From Acidobacteriota bacterium (GTDB lineage: Bacteria; Acidobacteriota; Terriglobia; Terriglobales; Acidobacteriaceae): DNA of 35,003 nt. How positions within the stretch are numbered: the first letter of the stretch is position 1; the number at the start of each line of letters is the position of its first letter. Shown one piece after another: positions 25,487 to 32,451 of the stretch. The notes under the pieces were generated by a model. It was not told where the DNA came from. It was given only the letters and a program-made list of their open reading frames with translations, and made no database searches. The position numbers and the translations under genes are program-made. The stretch is taken from the NCBI GenBank assembly GCA_023410055.1, contig JAEYQK010000063.1:1-35003 (forward strand), in the 5' to 3' direction.

Positions 25487-26206
25487 CTACTTAGTGGGAG
25501 TAGCCTTCGCGCTTCTCTGCTCAGAAAACTTGTCTTTCAACCGTCCCAGTGCCTCACGCGCCTTTCCGGCAAAGTCTCCGTCGGGCAGAAGTTTCAAATA
25601 TCCTTCGTAGTTCTTTCGCGCTTCGGTGATCTTTCCCAGCTTTTCCTCCGCCTGCGCCAAACCGAACATCGCCGTCGCACTGTTATCCTGCCAGTAGAGA
25701 GCCTCTTGATAGCGACTCTCGGCTGCGCGATAGTTCTTCTGCTTGAAGTAGTAAGTGCCGATTTCGACGTTCTTGTCCGCCTTGTGCGGGTCCCACGGCT
25801 TCATCTCTTGGACTTCGCCGATATCACCAACTCCGGGAGGGGCAGCCTCGCCAGCAGGGGGCGCAAGGTCAATCTTTGTCGATCGGCTGGAGCTCTCCCC
25901 AGTCTTCATCCCGGTGTCTTCATCCGAATCCGGAACTGTATCATCCGCAGTGCGTCTTCTGAGTTTGGGTTTGTTGCTCGCGTCTTCATCTGTCGTCCGA
26001 CCGGAACTTCCCTTTGCTGCTGGCTTGGCCGAAGTTGCTGACGGTTTAGCGTTCTGATCCCCTGCGTCGGTCGAACCGACAGTCTGGTTACTCGGAGCAC
26101 TACCCACCTGTTGCTCGGTCCAAGACCCAGGTTGACTCGGAGATTGCGCCCAACAGCTCGCCCCGACCGCGCTGCTCAAGACAAGAACGGAAAGACTTCT
26201 CCACAT
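25487..26206 (-). CDS. Secreted or periplasmic TPR-repeat protein
   Basis: 239 aa. A signal peptide (MWRSLSVLVLSSAVGASCWA) is followed by a long low-complexity Ser/Lys/Asp-rich region to about residue 135. The C-terminal tetratricopeptide-like helices are KADKNVEIGTYYFKQKNYRAAESRYQEALYWQ and ATAMFGLAQAEEKLGKITEARKNYEGYLKLLPDG, showing the TPR spacing of small and large residues. TPR domains mediate protein contacts; outer-membrane lipoproteins of the BamD type have a similar C-terminal design, but no lipobox is seen here. ATG 26204-26206 is preferred to an in-frame TTG six codons upstream because it begins the signal peptide directly. Confidence 0.78.
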   Translation of the reverse strand: MWRSLSVLVLSSAVGASCWAQSPSQPGSWTEQQVGSAPSNQTVGSTDAGDQNAKPSATSAKPAAKGSSGRTTDEDASNKPKLRRRTADDTVPDSDEDTGMKTGESSSRSTKIDLAPPAGEAAPPGVGDIGEVQEMKPWDPHKADKNVEIGTYYFKQKNYRAAESRYQEALYWQDNSATAMFGLAQAEEKLGKITEARKNYEGYLKLLPDGDFAGKAREALGRLKDKFSEQRSAKATPTK

Positions 26207-26226
26207 GTGCCAATTGTACGCCAACC

Positions 26227-26257
26227 AAAAAATCGGCCGCCCCGCGACGGAGCGGCC
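26227..26257 (-). terminator. Rho-independent terminator after the OmpA-family gene
   Basis: On the minus strand GGCCGC, T, CCG, loop TCG, CGG, G, GCGGCC forms a nine-pair stem with one mismatch, followed by GATTTTTTGG. It lies between the OmpA-family lipoprotein gene and the TPR gene, so these are separate transcripts or are attenuated here. Confidence 0.85.
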
Positions 26258-26302
26258 TTCGTGATCCTCCGGAGAGAGAGAAGGGGGAGGAACTTCGTAT
26301 CC

Positions 26303-27043
26303 TTATTGCTGCGGTGAAGTGCTTGTCGGCTGAGTTACTTGCGCTGCCGCCGGACCTGCACTTACCGAGTTCGTCATCAAGCGCACATCCACGCGACGAT
26401 TCTTCGCGCGCCCCGCGGCCGTCTTGTTTGGCTCGACTGGCTTGTCCTTACCCAAGCCAACCACATAGATCTTGTACGCTGGCACGCTGTACTTCGACGC
26501 CAGATACTGGATCACCGAATCCGCGCGGTGCTGGCTCAGCTGATAGTTGTAATTCGGATCGCCGACCGAGTCAGTGTTGCCGTCGATCACCAGAATGTAG
26601 CTCTTTGCATTCTGTATCTCGCTGCCCAACTGGTCCAGTGCGTCCTTTGCCTTTGAAGTCAGATTCGACTTGTCGAATCCAAAATGAACGGAAGTCTCGA
26701 CCACAGGATGATAGTTGTCGAGATTCGCCACCGTGTTTGCGAGGCTCGTCACACGATTGTGAGCCGACGTCGCGTTCTGCTGGGCCTGATCCGCGGCCTG
26801 CCCTGCCGCGATCGCCTTTTGATCGGCCGCATCAGCCTTCTGGTTCACGCCCTGAATTCCCTGCTGAGCGCGCGAATCCACATCCTTGATCGCATTGTGA
26901 TTCTTGGCCGTCAGTTCGTCCAGTTCATTGACTTTGTTGATCGTCGGAGCAGTTTCATTGCGGACGTACTTCTTCGAAGCGCAGCCGGTTGCAAACGAAA
27001 GACTCAGCAAGCCTGCAGCTGCAAATACTATTGTTCTATTCAT
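26303..27043 (-). CDS. OmpA-family peptidoglycan-associated lipoprotein
   Basis: 246 aa. An N-terminal lipoprotein signal (MNRTIVFAAAGLLSLSFATGC, Cys21) is followed by an Ala/Gln/Lys-rich coiled-coil region (QQGIQGVNQKADAADQKAIA) resembling Lpp-like or OmpA linker helices, and then a C-terminal OmpA domain. The OmpA signature includes HFGFDKSNLTSKAKDALDQL, VIDGNTDSVGDPNYNYQLSQ HRADSVIQYL and GKDKPVEPNKTAAGRAKNRRVDV, with the Asp and Arg that grip diaminopimelate. Inferred role: tethering the outer membrane to peptidoglycan. The ATG at 27041-27043 has AAAGGAG upstream. A Pal symbol is withheld because no tol genes are adjacent. Confidence 0.88.
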   Translation of the reverse strand: MNRTIVFAAAGLLSLSFATGCASKKYVRNETAPTINKVNELDELTAKNHNAIKDVDSRAQQGIQGVNQKADAADQKAIAAGQAADQAQQNATSAHNRVTSLANTVANLDNYHPVVETSVHFGFDKSNLTSKAKDALDQLGSEIQNAKSYILVIDGNTDSVGDPNYNYQLSQHRADSVIQYLASKYSVPAYKIYVVGLGKDKPVEPNKTAAGRAKNRRVDVRLMTNSVSAGPAAAQVTQPTSTSPQQ

Positions 27044-27356
27044 CGGAAGAACTCCTTTGGAACTTTGGCTTCCACCGCCTCGGCCAGCCGAGACCAATTA
27101 GGACTGATGCCGGTCGCCACCACCTACTGCAACCGGCGACATCCTTCCCTATTGCACGCACTCTGCCATTCAGGGCTCGATCACGACGATTCTAACTGTC
27201 AAGGATTCAACAACTTAAACCCGTGTTGCCCGCTCCCTTCCCGAGACAACCAAGCAATCCCTCCTCAGCACATAGAATTTTTACCGTTACGACTCCATGT
27301 CCCTCCACCGGCTGTTCCTCGATTTCCGAGTGTTAACATTTAAAAAAGCGCCTCCC
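27044..27356. other. Divergent intergenic region, OmpA-family gene and uvrC
   Basis: About 310 bases with no gene; it must hold promoters for both directions. A perfect TTGACA lies on the minus strand at 27202-27197 without a matching -10, and TAGAAT occurs on the plus strand at 27273-27278 without a -35. No repeat of the families described here is present. Confidence 0.4.
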
Positions 27357-29480
27357 ATGGATCTCCACCAGAAAATCCGTACTCTCCCCACCAATCCCGG
27401 CGTGTACCTCTACAAGAACGCCGAAGGCGAGGTCATTTACGTCGGCAAAGCCAAGGACTTGCGGGCGCGAGTACGCAACTACTTCGTCGAGGGTGCCTCC
27501 GAAGACGCCAAAACCGGTTCTCTACTTCGCGAGGCCGTCGACATCGAGTACATCGTCGTCGACAACGAGAAAGAGGCACTCGCGCTCGAGAACAACCTGA
27601 TCAAGCAGAAGAAGCCGCGCTTCAACATTCTCCTGCGCGACGACAAGACCTACCCCTACGTGAAGCTCACGCTTGGCGAGCGCTTCCCACGCGTGTACGT
27701 GACCCGCCGCCTGAAGAAAGACGGCAGCCTCTACTTCGGACCGTACCTTCCGGCCTCACTGGCCTACCGCGTCGTCGAGATCATCCACCGGCATTTCCAG
27801 GTACCCTCCTGCAAGATCGACCTGCGCCGCTACCACCCGCGACCATGCCTGCAGCACTACATCGGACGCTGCCTCGGCCCCTGCGTCGAGAACCTGACCA
27901 CGCCCGACCATTACGCCGAAACCATCCGTGACGTGCGCCTGTTCCTCGAAGGCCAGCACGGCGAACTGGCCAAGTCGCTCACCGCGCGCATGACCTCCGC
28001 CGCCGAAGCTGAGCAATACGAACTCGCCGCCAAGTACCGCGACATGATCAGCGCCCTCGACCAGCTTGCCGAAAAGCAGCGCATGGCCTCCGCCGACGGT
28101 GACGACGCCGACGTCTTCGGCTACCACTTCGAGAACGGCATGATCGCCGTCAACCTCTTCCACATGCGCCGCGGACGCATGCTCGACCGTCGTGAATTCT
28201 TCTGGGAAGACCTGCCGGATTTCGCGACCATGCCCGACGTCGTAGCGCCAGACAGTTCCGTAGCGCCGGACTCCAGTCCGGCGAGCCCCGACGATTCCGT
28301 CATCCCGAGCGAAGCCGCTTCTGGCGGCGCAGTCGAGGGACCTGCATTCAGCCCCGAAGGGGCATCCGAATCTCCCACGACCGCCGCTCTCAGCCCCGAA
28401 GGGCCGGCAGATAATAGCCCCGGACGTAAGTCCGGGGTATCGACCAGCAACGCGTCCGAGTCCCGCAGGGACGGTAGAGATCTCTTCGAGCCCTCCGCCT
28501 TCTTCTCCGCCCTACTCAAGCAGATCTACATCGACCAGCAATACGTCCCGCGCAACATCTACGTTCCGGTCGACTTCGAAGACCGCACCGTCATGGAAGA
28601 ACTGCTCTCCGAAAAGCGCCGCACCAACATCATCGTTCCCCAGCGCGGGGACAAGCGCTCTCTCGTCGACCTGGCCGGCAAGAACGCCAAGCAATCCTAC
28701 GACCAGCGTTTCCGCGTTCTCAAGCCCACTGGACAACTCATCGCCCAGGCGCTGCAAGATGCCCTTACGCTTCCCGAACTCCCGCGCCGCATCGAGTGCT
28801 TCGACATCTCGCACATCCAGGGCGCCGAGACCGTCGCCTCCATGGTCGTCTGGCAAGATGGCCAGATGCATAAGCAGGCCTATCGCAAGTTCATCATCAA
28901 GACCGTCGAAGGCGTCGACGACTTCGCCTCCATGCGCGAAGTCATCACCCGCCGCTACAAACGCGTTCAAGATTCCCAACGCACGAATAACGATTCACCG
29001 GGTGCCGCACCCTTCCCCGCAGGGGAGGGTGCGCGAGAGAAGATGCCCGGCCTCATCCTCATCGACGGAGGCATCGGCCAGCTACACTCGGCCGCCGAGG
29101 CCCTCGAATCGTTGGGTATAACCGACCAGCCCTTGGCATCGATCGCCAAGCGCGAAGAGATCATCTACGTCTTCGGACAGGAAGACGATCCGGTCGTCCT
29201 CGACCACCACAACCCTGTCCTGCATCTCATACAGCTCATCCGTGACGAAGCCCACCGCTTCGCCATCACCTTCCACCGCAAGCGCCGCGAGATGCGCGAC
29301 CGCTCCAGCGAACTCCTCGAGATCCCCGGCATCGGCGCCACTACCATGCGTCGCCTGCTCCAGCACTTCGGATCACTCCAGGCCATCCGCAACGCCGATC
29401 CCGCAGCGCTCACCGCAGTCGTGAACTCCAAGCAGGCCGAAGCCATACTGGCGCATTTTGCCGACGTACAGAATGCATAG
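27357..29480 (+). CDS. uvrC: Excinuclease ABC subunit C with repeat-derived insertions
   Basis: Makes both incisions in nucleotide excision repair. Domains: GIY-YIG nuclease (NPGVYLYKNAEG, EVIYVGKAKDLRARVRNYF), cysteine cluster region (CLQHYIGRCLGPC), UVR motif (AEAEQYELAAKYRDMISALD), the RNase-H-like C-terminal nuclease (IECFDISHIQGAETVASMVV; PGLILIDGGIGQL) and paired helix-hairpin-helix (LLEIPGIGATTMRRLLQHFG). At 707 aa it exceeds the usual 600-650. About residues 295-375 form a Ser/Pro/Gly/Ala-rich insertion made from palindromic repeats, and residues 548-560 come from another. Both lie between, not inside, core motifs. ATG 27357 suits the family start; an ATG at 27297 is possible. The TAG stop overlaps an AGTACTC array. 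Confidence 0.95.
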   Translation: MDLHQKIRTLPTNPGVYLYKNAEGEVIYVGKAKDLRARVRNYFVEGASEDAKTGSLLREAVDIEYIVVDNEKEALALENNLIKQKKPRFNILLRDDKTYPYVKLTLGERFPRVYVTRRLKKDGSLYFGPYLPASLAYRVVEIIHRHFQVPSCKIDLRRYHPRPCLQHYIGRCLGPCVENLTTPDHYAETIRDVRLFLEGQHGELAKSLTARMTSAAEAEQYELAAKYRDMISALDQLAEKQRMASADGDDADVFGYHFENGMIAVNLFHMRRGRMLDRREFFWEDLPDFATMPDVVAPDSSVAPDSSPASPDDSVIPSEAASGGAVEGPAFSPEGASESPTTAALSPEGPADNSPGRKSGVSTSNASESRRDGRDLFEPSAFFSALLKQIYIDQQYVPRNIYVPVDFEDRTVMEELLSEKRRTNIIVPQRGDKRSLVDLAGKNAKQSYDQRFRVLKPTGQLIAQALQDALTLPELPRRIECFDISHIQGAETVASMVVWQDGQMHKQAYRKFIIKTVEGVDDFASMREVITRRYKRVQDSQRTNNDSPGAAPFPAGEGAREKMPGLILIDGGIGQLHSAAEALESLGITDQPLASIAKREEIIYVFGQEDDPVVLDHHNPVLHLIQLIRDEAHRFAITFHRKRREMRDRSSELLEIPGIGATTMRRLLQHFGSLQAIRNADPAALTAVVNSKQAEAILAHFADVQNA
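28264..28472 (+). repeat. Cluster of palindromic repeats translated within uvrC
   Basis: Five elements lie in about 210 bases with no stop in frame. CGCCGGACT/AGTCCGGCG around CC is at 28264-28283. A GTCATCCCGAG-family copy is at 28299-28346. GCCCC/GGGGC around GAA is at 28351-28363, and its 14-mer TCAGCCCCGAAGGG is repeated at 28390-28403. CCCCGGAC/GTCCGGGG around GTAA is at 28418-28437, and GTCCC/GGGAC around GCA at 28460-28472. Relatives of the first two occur in intergenic DNA of this window. Confidence 0.85.
29000..29033 (+). repeat. GGTGC-foot hairpin, copy 2, in frame inside uvrC
   Basis: GGGTGC is followed by CGCACCC, a bulged T (29013) and TCCCC, the loop GCA, then GGGGA and GGGTGCG; twelve base pairs in all. 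It encodes the PGAAPFPAGEGA segment of UvrC. The foot, first stem and bulge position match the intergenic copy at 16735-16767. Confidence 0.75.
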
Positions 29481-29506
29481 TACTCAGTACTCGGTACTCA
29501 GTACTC
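29477..29506 (+). repeat. AGTACTC heptamer array, left copy
   Basis: AT followed by four heptamers AGTACTC, AGTACTC, GGTACTC, AGTACTC. The uvrC stop TAG (29478-29480) is formed by its first bases. An inverted copy at 30008-30037 differs only in which unit carries the G. Confidence 0.85.
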
Positions 29507-29590
29507 AGTTCACAATCAAGCCCTGTTCTGATTCTGGAAATTGCGGAGCAACGACGTTCGACTGACTTGACGTGGCCTTATCCTCTCGTC

Positions 29591-29962
29591 ATGCCAAGTT
29601 ATCGAGATTTGGTCGCATGGAAGAAATCGATGGGGCTTGCGCGAGAGGTCTATCTGGTCACTCAAGCGTTTCCAAAGCAGGAGATGTATGGTTTGACCTC
29701 ACAGCTGCGCCGGGCTGCGGTCTCCGTGCCAAGTAACATCGCCGAGGGACAAGCGCGTTTCTCTCACCGGGAGTTCCAGCATTTCCTATCAACTGCACGT
29801 GGCTCGCTCGTCGAGGTCGAAACCCAGCTACTTCTAGCCAAGGAGCTGAGTTACCTAAACGAGTCCGACTGCGATCGCCTTCTGCTCTTATGCTCAGAAC
29901 TGGGCAAAATCATCAACGGCCTAAGAGCCTCTCTAGAAGCAAGGCTAAACTCCCAAAGATGA
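29591..29962 (+). CDS. Four-helix-bundle protein (S23 / 23S rRNA intervening-sequence family)
   Basis: 123 aa. MPSYRDLVAWKKSMGLAREV, FPKQEMYGLTSQLRRAAVSV, PSNIAEGQARFSHREFQHFL and ARGSLVEVETQLLLAKEL are the four amphipathic helix signatures of the family first seen in 23S rRNA intervening sequences and also related to the diversity-generating-retroelement accessory protein Avd. Members are basic and form pentamers; the cellular role is unresolved. ATG 29591 is chosen since homologues start MxxYRDLxAW; an in-frame TTG at 29567 adds eight residues. The gene sits alone between convergent uvrC and a pseudouridine synthase gene and is bracketed by inverted AGTACTC arrays, which suggests insertion as a unit. 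Confidence 0.88.
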   Translation: MPSYRDLVAWKKSMGLAREVYLVTQAFPKQEMYGLTSQLRRAAVSVPSNIAEGQARFSHREFQHFLSTARGSLVEVETQLLLAKELSYLNESDCDRLLLLCSELGKIINGLRASLEARLNSQR

Positions 29963-30007
29963 ATTCCCTTCATGACACGACATAGCAGTTCCCTTCGAGC
30001 CCTCTCT

Positions 30008-30037
30008 GAGTACTGAGTACTGAGTACCGAGTACTAT
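30008..30037 (-). repeat. AGTACTC heptamer array, right inverted copy
   Basis: On the minus strand AT, AGTACTC, GGTACTC, AGTACTC, AGTACTC. The stop TAG of the pseudouridine synthase gene (30034-30036, minus) is formed by its first bases, mirroring the left copy at the end of uvrC. Confidence 0.85.
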
Positions 30038-30879
30038 CTTCTGGCCCTCGACGGCTTCCCCAATTCCCTCACTAGCTCCTGAAAGTCCTTCGGCGGTCTG
30101 CAATCGATCGCGACCGGCTCTCCCGTTCTCGGGTGTACGAACTCCAGGTGCGCCGCGTGCAGCGCGACTCTGTTTATCAGCGTCTCGGCTTCTTCCTGTC
30201 TGTGATACTTCCTGTCGCCCACCAGCGGATGCCCTATCGCCGCGAACTGCGCCCTGATCTGGTTCTGCAATCCCGTCACTAGTTCCACGCGAACCAGAGT
30301 CGCATCGGCAAACACGCGTTCGACGGTGTACCGCAATTCCGCCCGCGTCGCCGTAGGATCGCCCGACGAACGCAGTTGCTGAAACATTCCTTCGCGCTTG
30401 AAGTGATGCACCAGCGTTCCTTCTTCTTCCTTCAGCCGTCCGCGCACGACTGCCAGATATTCCCGCACCGGAGTATGCTCAAGGAACTGCTCGACCAATT
30501 GCTCGCGCATGTGATTCGTCTTGGCGAACAGCAGTATTCCCGAGGCAAAACGGTCGATCCTGTGTACCACCAGCGGACGCTGCTTCTTCTCCCGCAGCGC
30601 CTCTTGCAACACTGACAGCGCCGACGCGACATCCGATCCCACGATCGGCACCGACAACAATCCCGCAGGCTTATCGACCACGATCACCGCATCGTCTTCA
30701 TACAACGTGCCAACCTCGCGCGAGAACCGCGGCTTGCGCCGTTCGTCACTGGCCTGCGCGCGCGGCGAACCGTGATGCTGACCGTGCGACTCCTGATTGC
30801 GTCCGTGTTGCGGATTCTGATTGCGTGCAGGACCATGCGAGGCTTTGTGCTTACGATCTTTGCGCGGGAATTTCTTCAT
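30034..30879 (-). CDS. RluA-family 23S rRNA/tRNA pseudouridine synthase
   Basis: Isomerises uridine to pseudouridine in structured RNA. The catalytic motif is VVHRIDRFASGILLFAK with the active aspartate at residue 109. It is preceded by LYEDDAVIVVDKPAGLLSVP and followed by REYLAVVRGRL, TRAELRYTVERV, VELVTGLQNQIRAQFAAIGHPLVGDRKY and LHAAHLEFVHPRTGEP, all typical of RluA/RluC/RluD. The first about 50 residues are a basic His/Asn/Gln/Arg-rich tail, probably disordered and RNA-binding, in place of the S4 domain found in RluC and RluD. 281 aa. The target position cannot be assigned. Confidence 0.9.
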   Translation of the reverse strand: MKKFPRKDRKHKASHGPARNQNPQHGRNQESHGQHHGSPRAQASDERRKPRFSREVGTLYEDDAVIVVDKPAGLLSVPIVGSDVASALSVLQEALREKKQRPLVVHRIDRFASGILLFAKTNHMREQLVEQFLEHTPVREYLAVVRGRLKEEEGTLVHHFKREGMFQQLRSSGDPTATRAELRYTVERVFADATLVRVELVTGLQNQIRAQFAAIGHPLVGDRKYHRQEEAETLINRVALHAAHLEFVHPRTGEPVAIDCRPPKDFQELVRELGKPSRARR

Positions 30880-31177
30880 CTGGTGGAGAGCCGTCCTTTA
30901 TTGTCGTCAGCCCATTATCAATGATTGGAGGTTTTGAGGATATCGGAGATGAGAGGACGGAACGAAATGGGAGGAAATTTATGGCAGGAAAAATCGGTGG
31001 CGCAGGCCTTCAGGCCTGCGATTTCAGGAGAGTGGTAATGGGCGGCTTTAGCCGCTGAGGTAGAGCTTCATCCCACATCTGCCAACGGCGGGCGCATGTG
31101 AACTAGCCAGACTAGACCCTATACATGATCCTGAGTACCATTATCCACTACGCTGATACAGGAGCGGAGAGACCTTC
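30880..31177. other. Gap upstream of the AbiTii gene with composite repeats
   Basis: No gene is supported. It contains the two-hairpin module at 31001-31063. CCCACATCTGCC at 31072-31083 is a 12-mer also found at 33073-33084. No convincing -35/-10 pair for the AbiTii gene was found. Confidence 0.5.
31001..31063 (+). repeat. Two-hairpin repeat module, copy 2
   Basis: CGCAGGCCT and AGGCCTGCG (31001-31009, 31012-31020) form a perfect palindrome around TC. About 20 bases later GTAATGGGCGGCTTTAGCC and GCTGAGGTAGAG form the second part. Order and conserved strings match 25405-25467; the first palindrome also matches the in-frame uvrC element at 28264-28283 in stem length and CT/AG centre. Confidence 0.65.
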
Positions 31178-32095
31178 ATGAGCTTGCTTCGAGAGATTCA
31201 GTCTGACCTCGCCAACGAATGCGAGGATGTTTCACGAGTGCTTCGAAAGTGCAAGATTTTGGCGGCTCGCCTCGGGAGCGCTGAATTCGCGCACTGGGTG
31301 GACTGGGAACTCGATGGCTACCCTGTCGATAAGTCTGTGCCGGACTATCGATGCTTGAGTATTACGTATTACGCAAGCTTCATGAATCACGGCTGGCGTA
31401 TCGATAAGGCGCCAGTACCGTTGCAGATTATCCCGGAGAAGTATCGAGACAACTTCAGGTTCAGAGAATTCAAAGACGGCATTGCGAAGGCGTCTTCATT
31501 CATGCGCGAAAAGACCGTGGTGATGATTCAGAGGCCAGATCTAGTTCCAGCCCTGCAAGGCAGAATGTATCCAGAGATGAATTGTCATGGCTTTTGGGGC
31601 GAGGTTCCCAGTACTGAATTTAAGCAACTGGTTAGCACCGTCAAGAATCGCATTTTAGATTTCTCGTTACGCATTGAGGCGGAAAATGCCTGTGCTGGAG
31701 AGGCGTTGCCGAACACCGAGCCTGTGCCAATGGGCAAGCTTCAGCCCATGGTTCAAAACATTTTCTACGGAAGCGTGGGTAACGTTGCCCAGAACAGTAA
31801 CAACGTTAGTCAAGTAAGTACTAACGGTATCACCCCCGAAGACCTCAGAACGCTTGTTGAGGAGTTGACGCAGCATCTGCACGAATTGGGCTTGAACGAA
31901 CGGCAACAGCAGAGAGCGGAGGCCCAGATTGCAGCACTCAGGGCCGAACTACGAGGAGAGCCCGACACGAAAATAGTGAGTCAATCTGCAGCTACGCTCA
32001 GGAATATTACAGAGGGTGCGATAGCTAGTCTGCTTGCAACTGCTGTTCAGCCGAGCCTGTGGCATTGGATACTGAAGACACTCGAACGACTATGA
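31178..32095 (+). CDS. AbiTii-domain protein, putative phage-defence gene
   Basis: 305 aa. The N-terminal about 180 residues match the AbiTii domain by eye: SLLREIQSDLANECEDVSRVLRKCKILAARLGSAEFAHWVDWELDGYP (helical start; 'A.RLG..EF..WV..ELNGY' signature), VPDYRCLSITYYASFMN, and a segment ending WGEVPSTEFKQLVSTVKNRILDFSLRIE. A Gly/Asn-rich linker follows (IFYGSVGNVAQNSNNVSQVS), then a charged helical region (LRTLVEELTQHLHELGLNERQQQRAEAQIA) and a hydrophobic C-terminal segment (AIASLLATAVQPSLWHWIL). Known: AbiTii is named from abortive-infection proteins; mechanism unknown. Codon use looks less GC-rich than the neighbours, suggesting transfer. GGAGAGACC precedes ATG 31178. A small reading frame overlaps its stop. 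Confidence 0.78.
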   Translation: MSLLREIQSDLANECEDVSRVLRKCKILAARLGSAEFAHWVDWELDGYPVDKSVPDYRCLSITYYASFMNHGWRIDKAPVPLQIIPEKYRDNFRFREFKDGIAKASSFMREKTVVMIQRPDLVPALQGRMYPEMNCHGFWGEVPSTEFKQLVSTVKNRILDFSLRIEAENACAGEALPNTEPVPMGKLQPMVQNIFYGSVGNVAQNSNNVSQVSTNGITPEDLRTLVEELTQHLHELGLNERQQQRAEAQIAALRAELRGEPDTKIVSQSAATLRNITEGAIASLLATAVQPSLWHWILKTLERL

Positions 32096-32334
32096 GTGAT
32101 ATCGTATCCGCTCAACCGTCCATCACTAGCATCCCTCGCTGTCAACTACCTGGACGACCGACTCTGCCTGTAACCTTTTCATTGCACGTGAAATATAAGT
32201 CTCCCCAGCCTGTCGGGTTTCACCCCTCAACTCTGTCATACTTGATTTGTGTAGGTTCTTTCGACACTGACGACTCCCTGTCGCCGCAGACTAAGCCCTT
32301 TGAATCGCAGTACTTAGATTTAGATATTCTCTAA
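32092..32334 (+). CDS. Small hypothetical protein overlapping the AbiTii stop
   Basis: An 80-residue frame starts MSDIVSAQPSITSIPRCQLP and ends SQYLDLDIL. Its ATG overlaps the AbiTii TGA as ATGA, the geometry of translational coupling, and eight consecutive T residues (32340-32347) follow its stop. The sequence is not recognised, has no clear domain, membrane segment or charge pattern, and could be a chance frame. Confidence 0.3.
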   Translation: MSDIVSAQPSITSIPRCQLPGRPTLPVTFSLHVKYKSPQPVGFHPSTLSYLICVGSFDTDDSLSPQTKPFESQYLDLDIL

Positions 32335-32401
32335 CTACCTTTTTTTTCAACAAAACTGACCCCATAGGGGGAGGGGGCTACCGACTGTCATATGGGTTTG
32401 C

Positions 32402-32436
32402 AATGGCCCGATGACCCGATGGCTCGATGACCCGAT
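32402..32436 (+). repeat. 35-bp four-octamer tandem array, copy 3
   Basis: Units AATGGCCC, GATGACCC, GATGGCTC, GATGACCC, then GAT. It ends immediately before the ribosome-binding site (AAGGAG, 32441-32446) of the next gene, so it lies in that gene's 5' leader. Confidence 0.82.
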
Positions 32437-32451
32437 CCCCAAGGAGACCCC

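Noticed and set aside
28240..28475. Frameshift or assembly error in uvrC
   Set aside because: The frame is open throughout, core motifs lie on both sides in the right order, and the extra sequence is explained by known repeat patterns.
29477..30037. AGTACTC and octamer arrays as a CRISPR array
   Set aside because: Units are 7 or 8 bases, contiguous and without spacers, and no cas gene is present.
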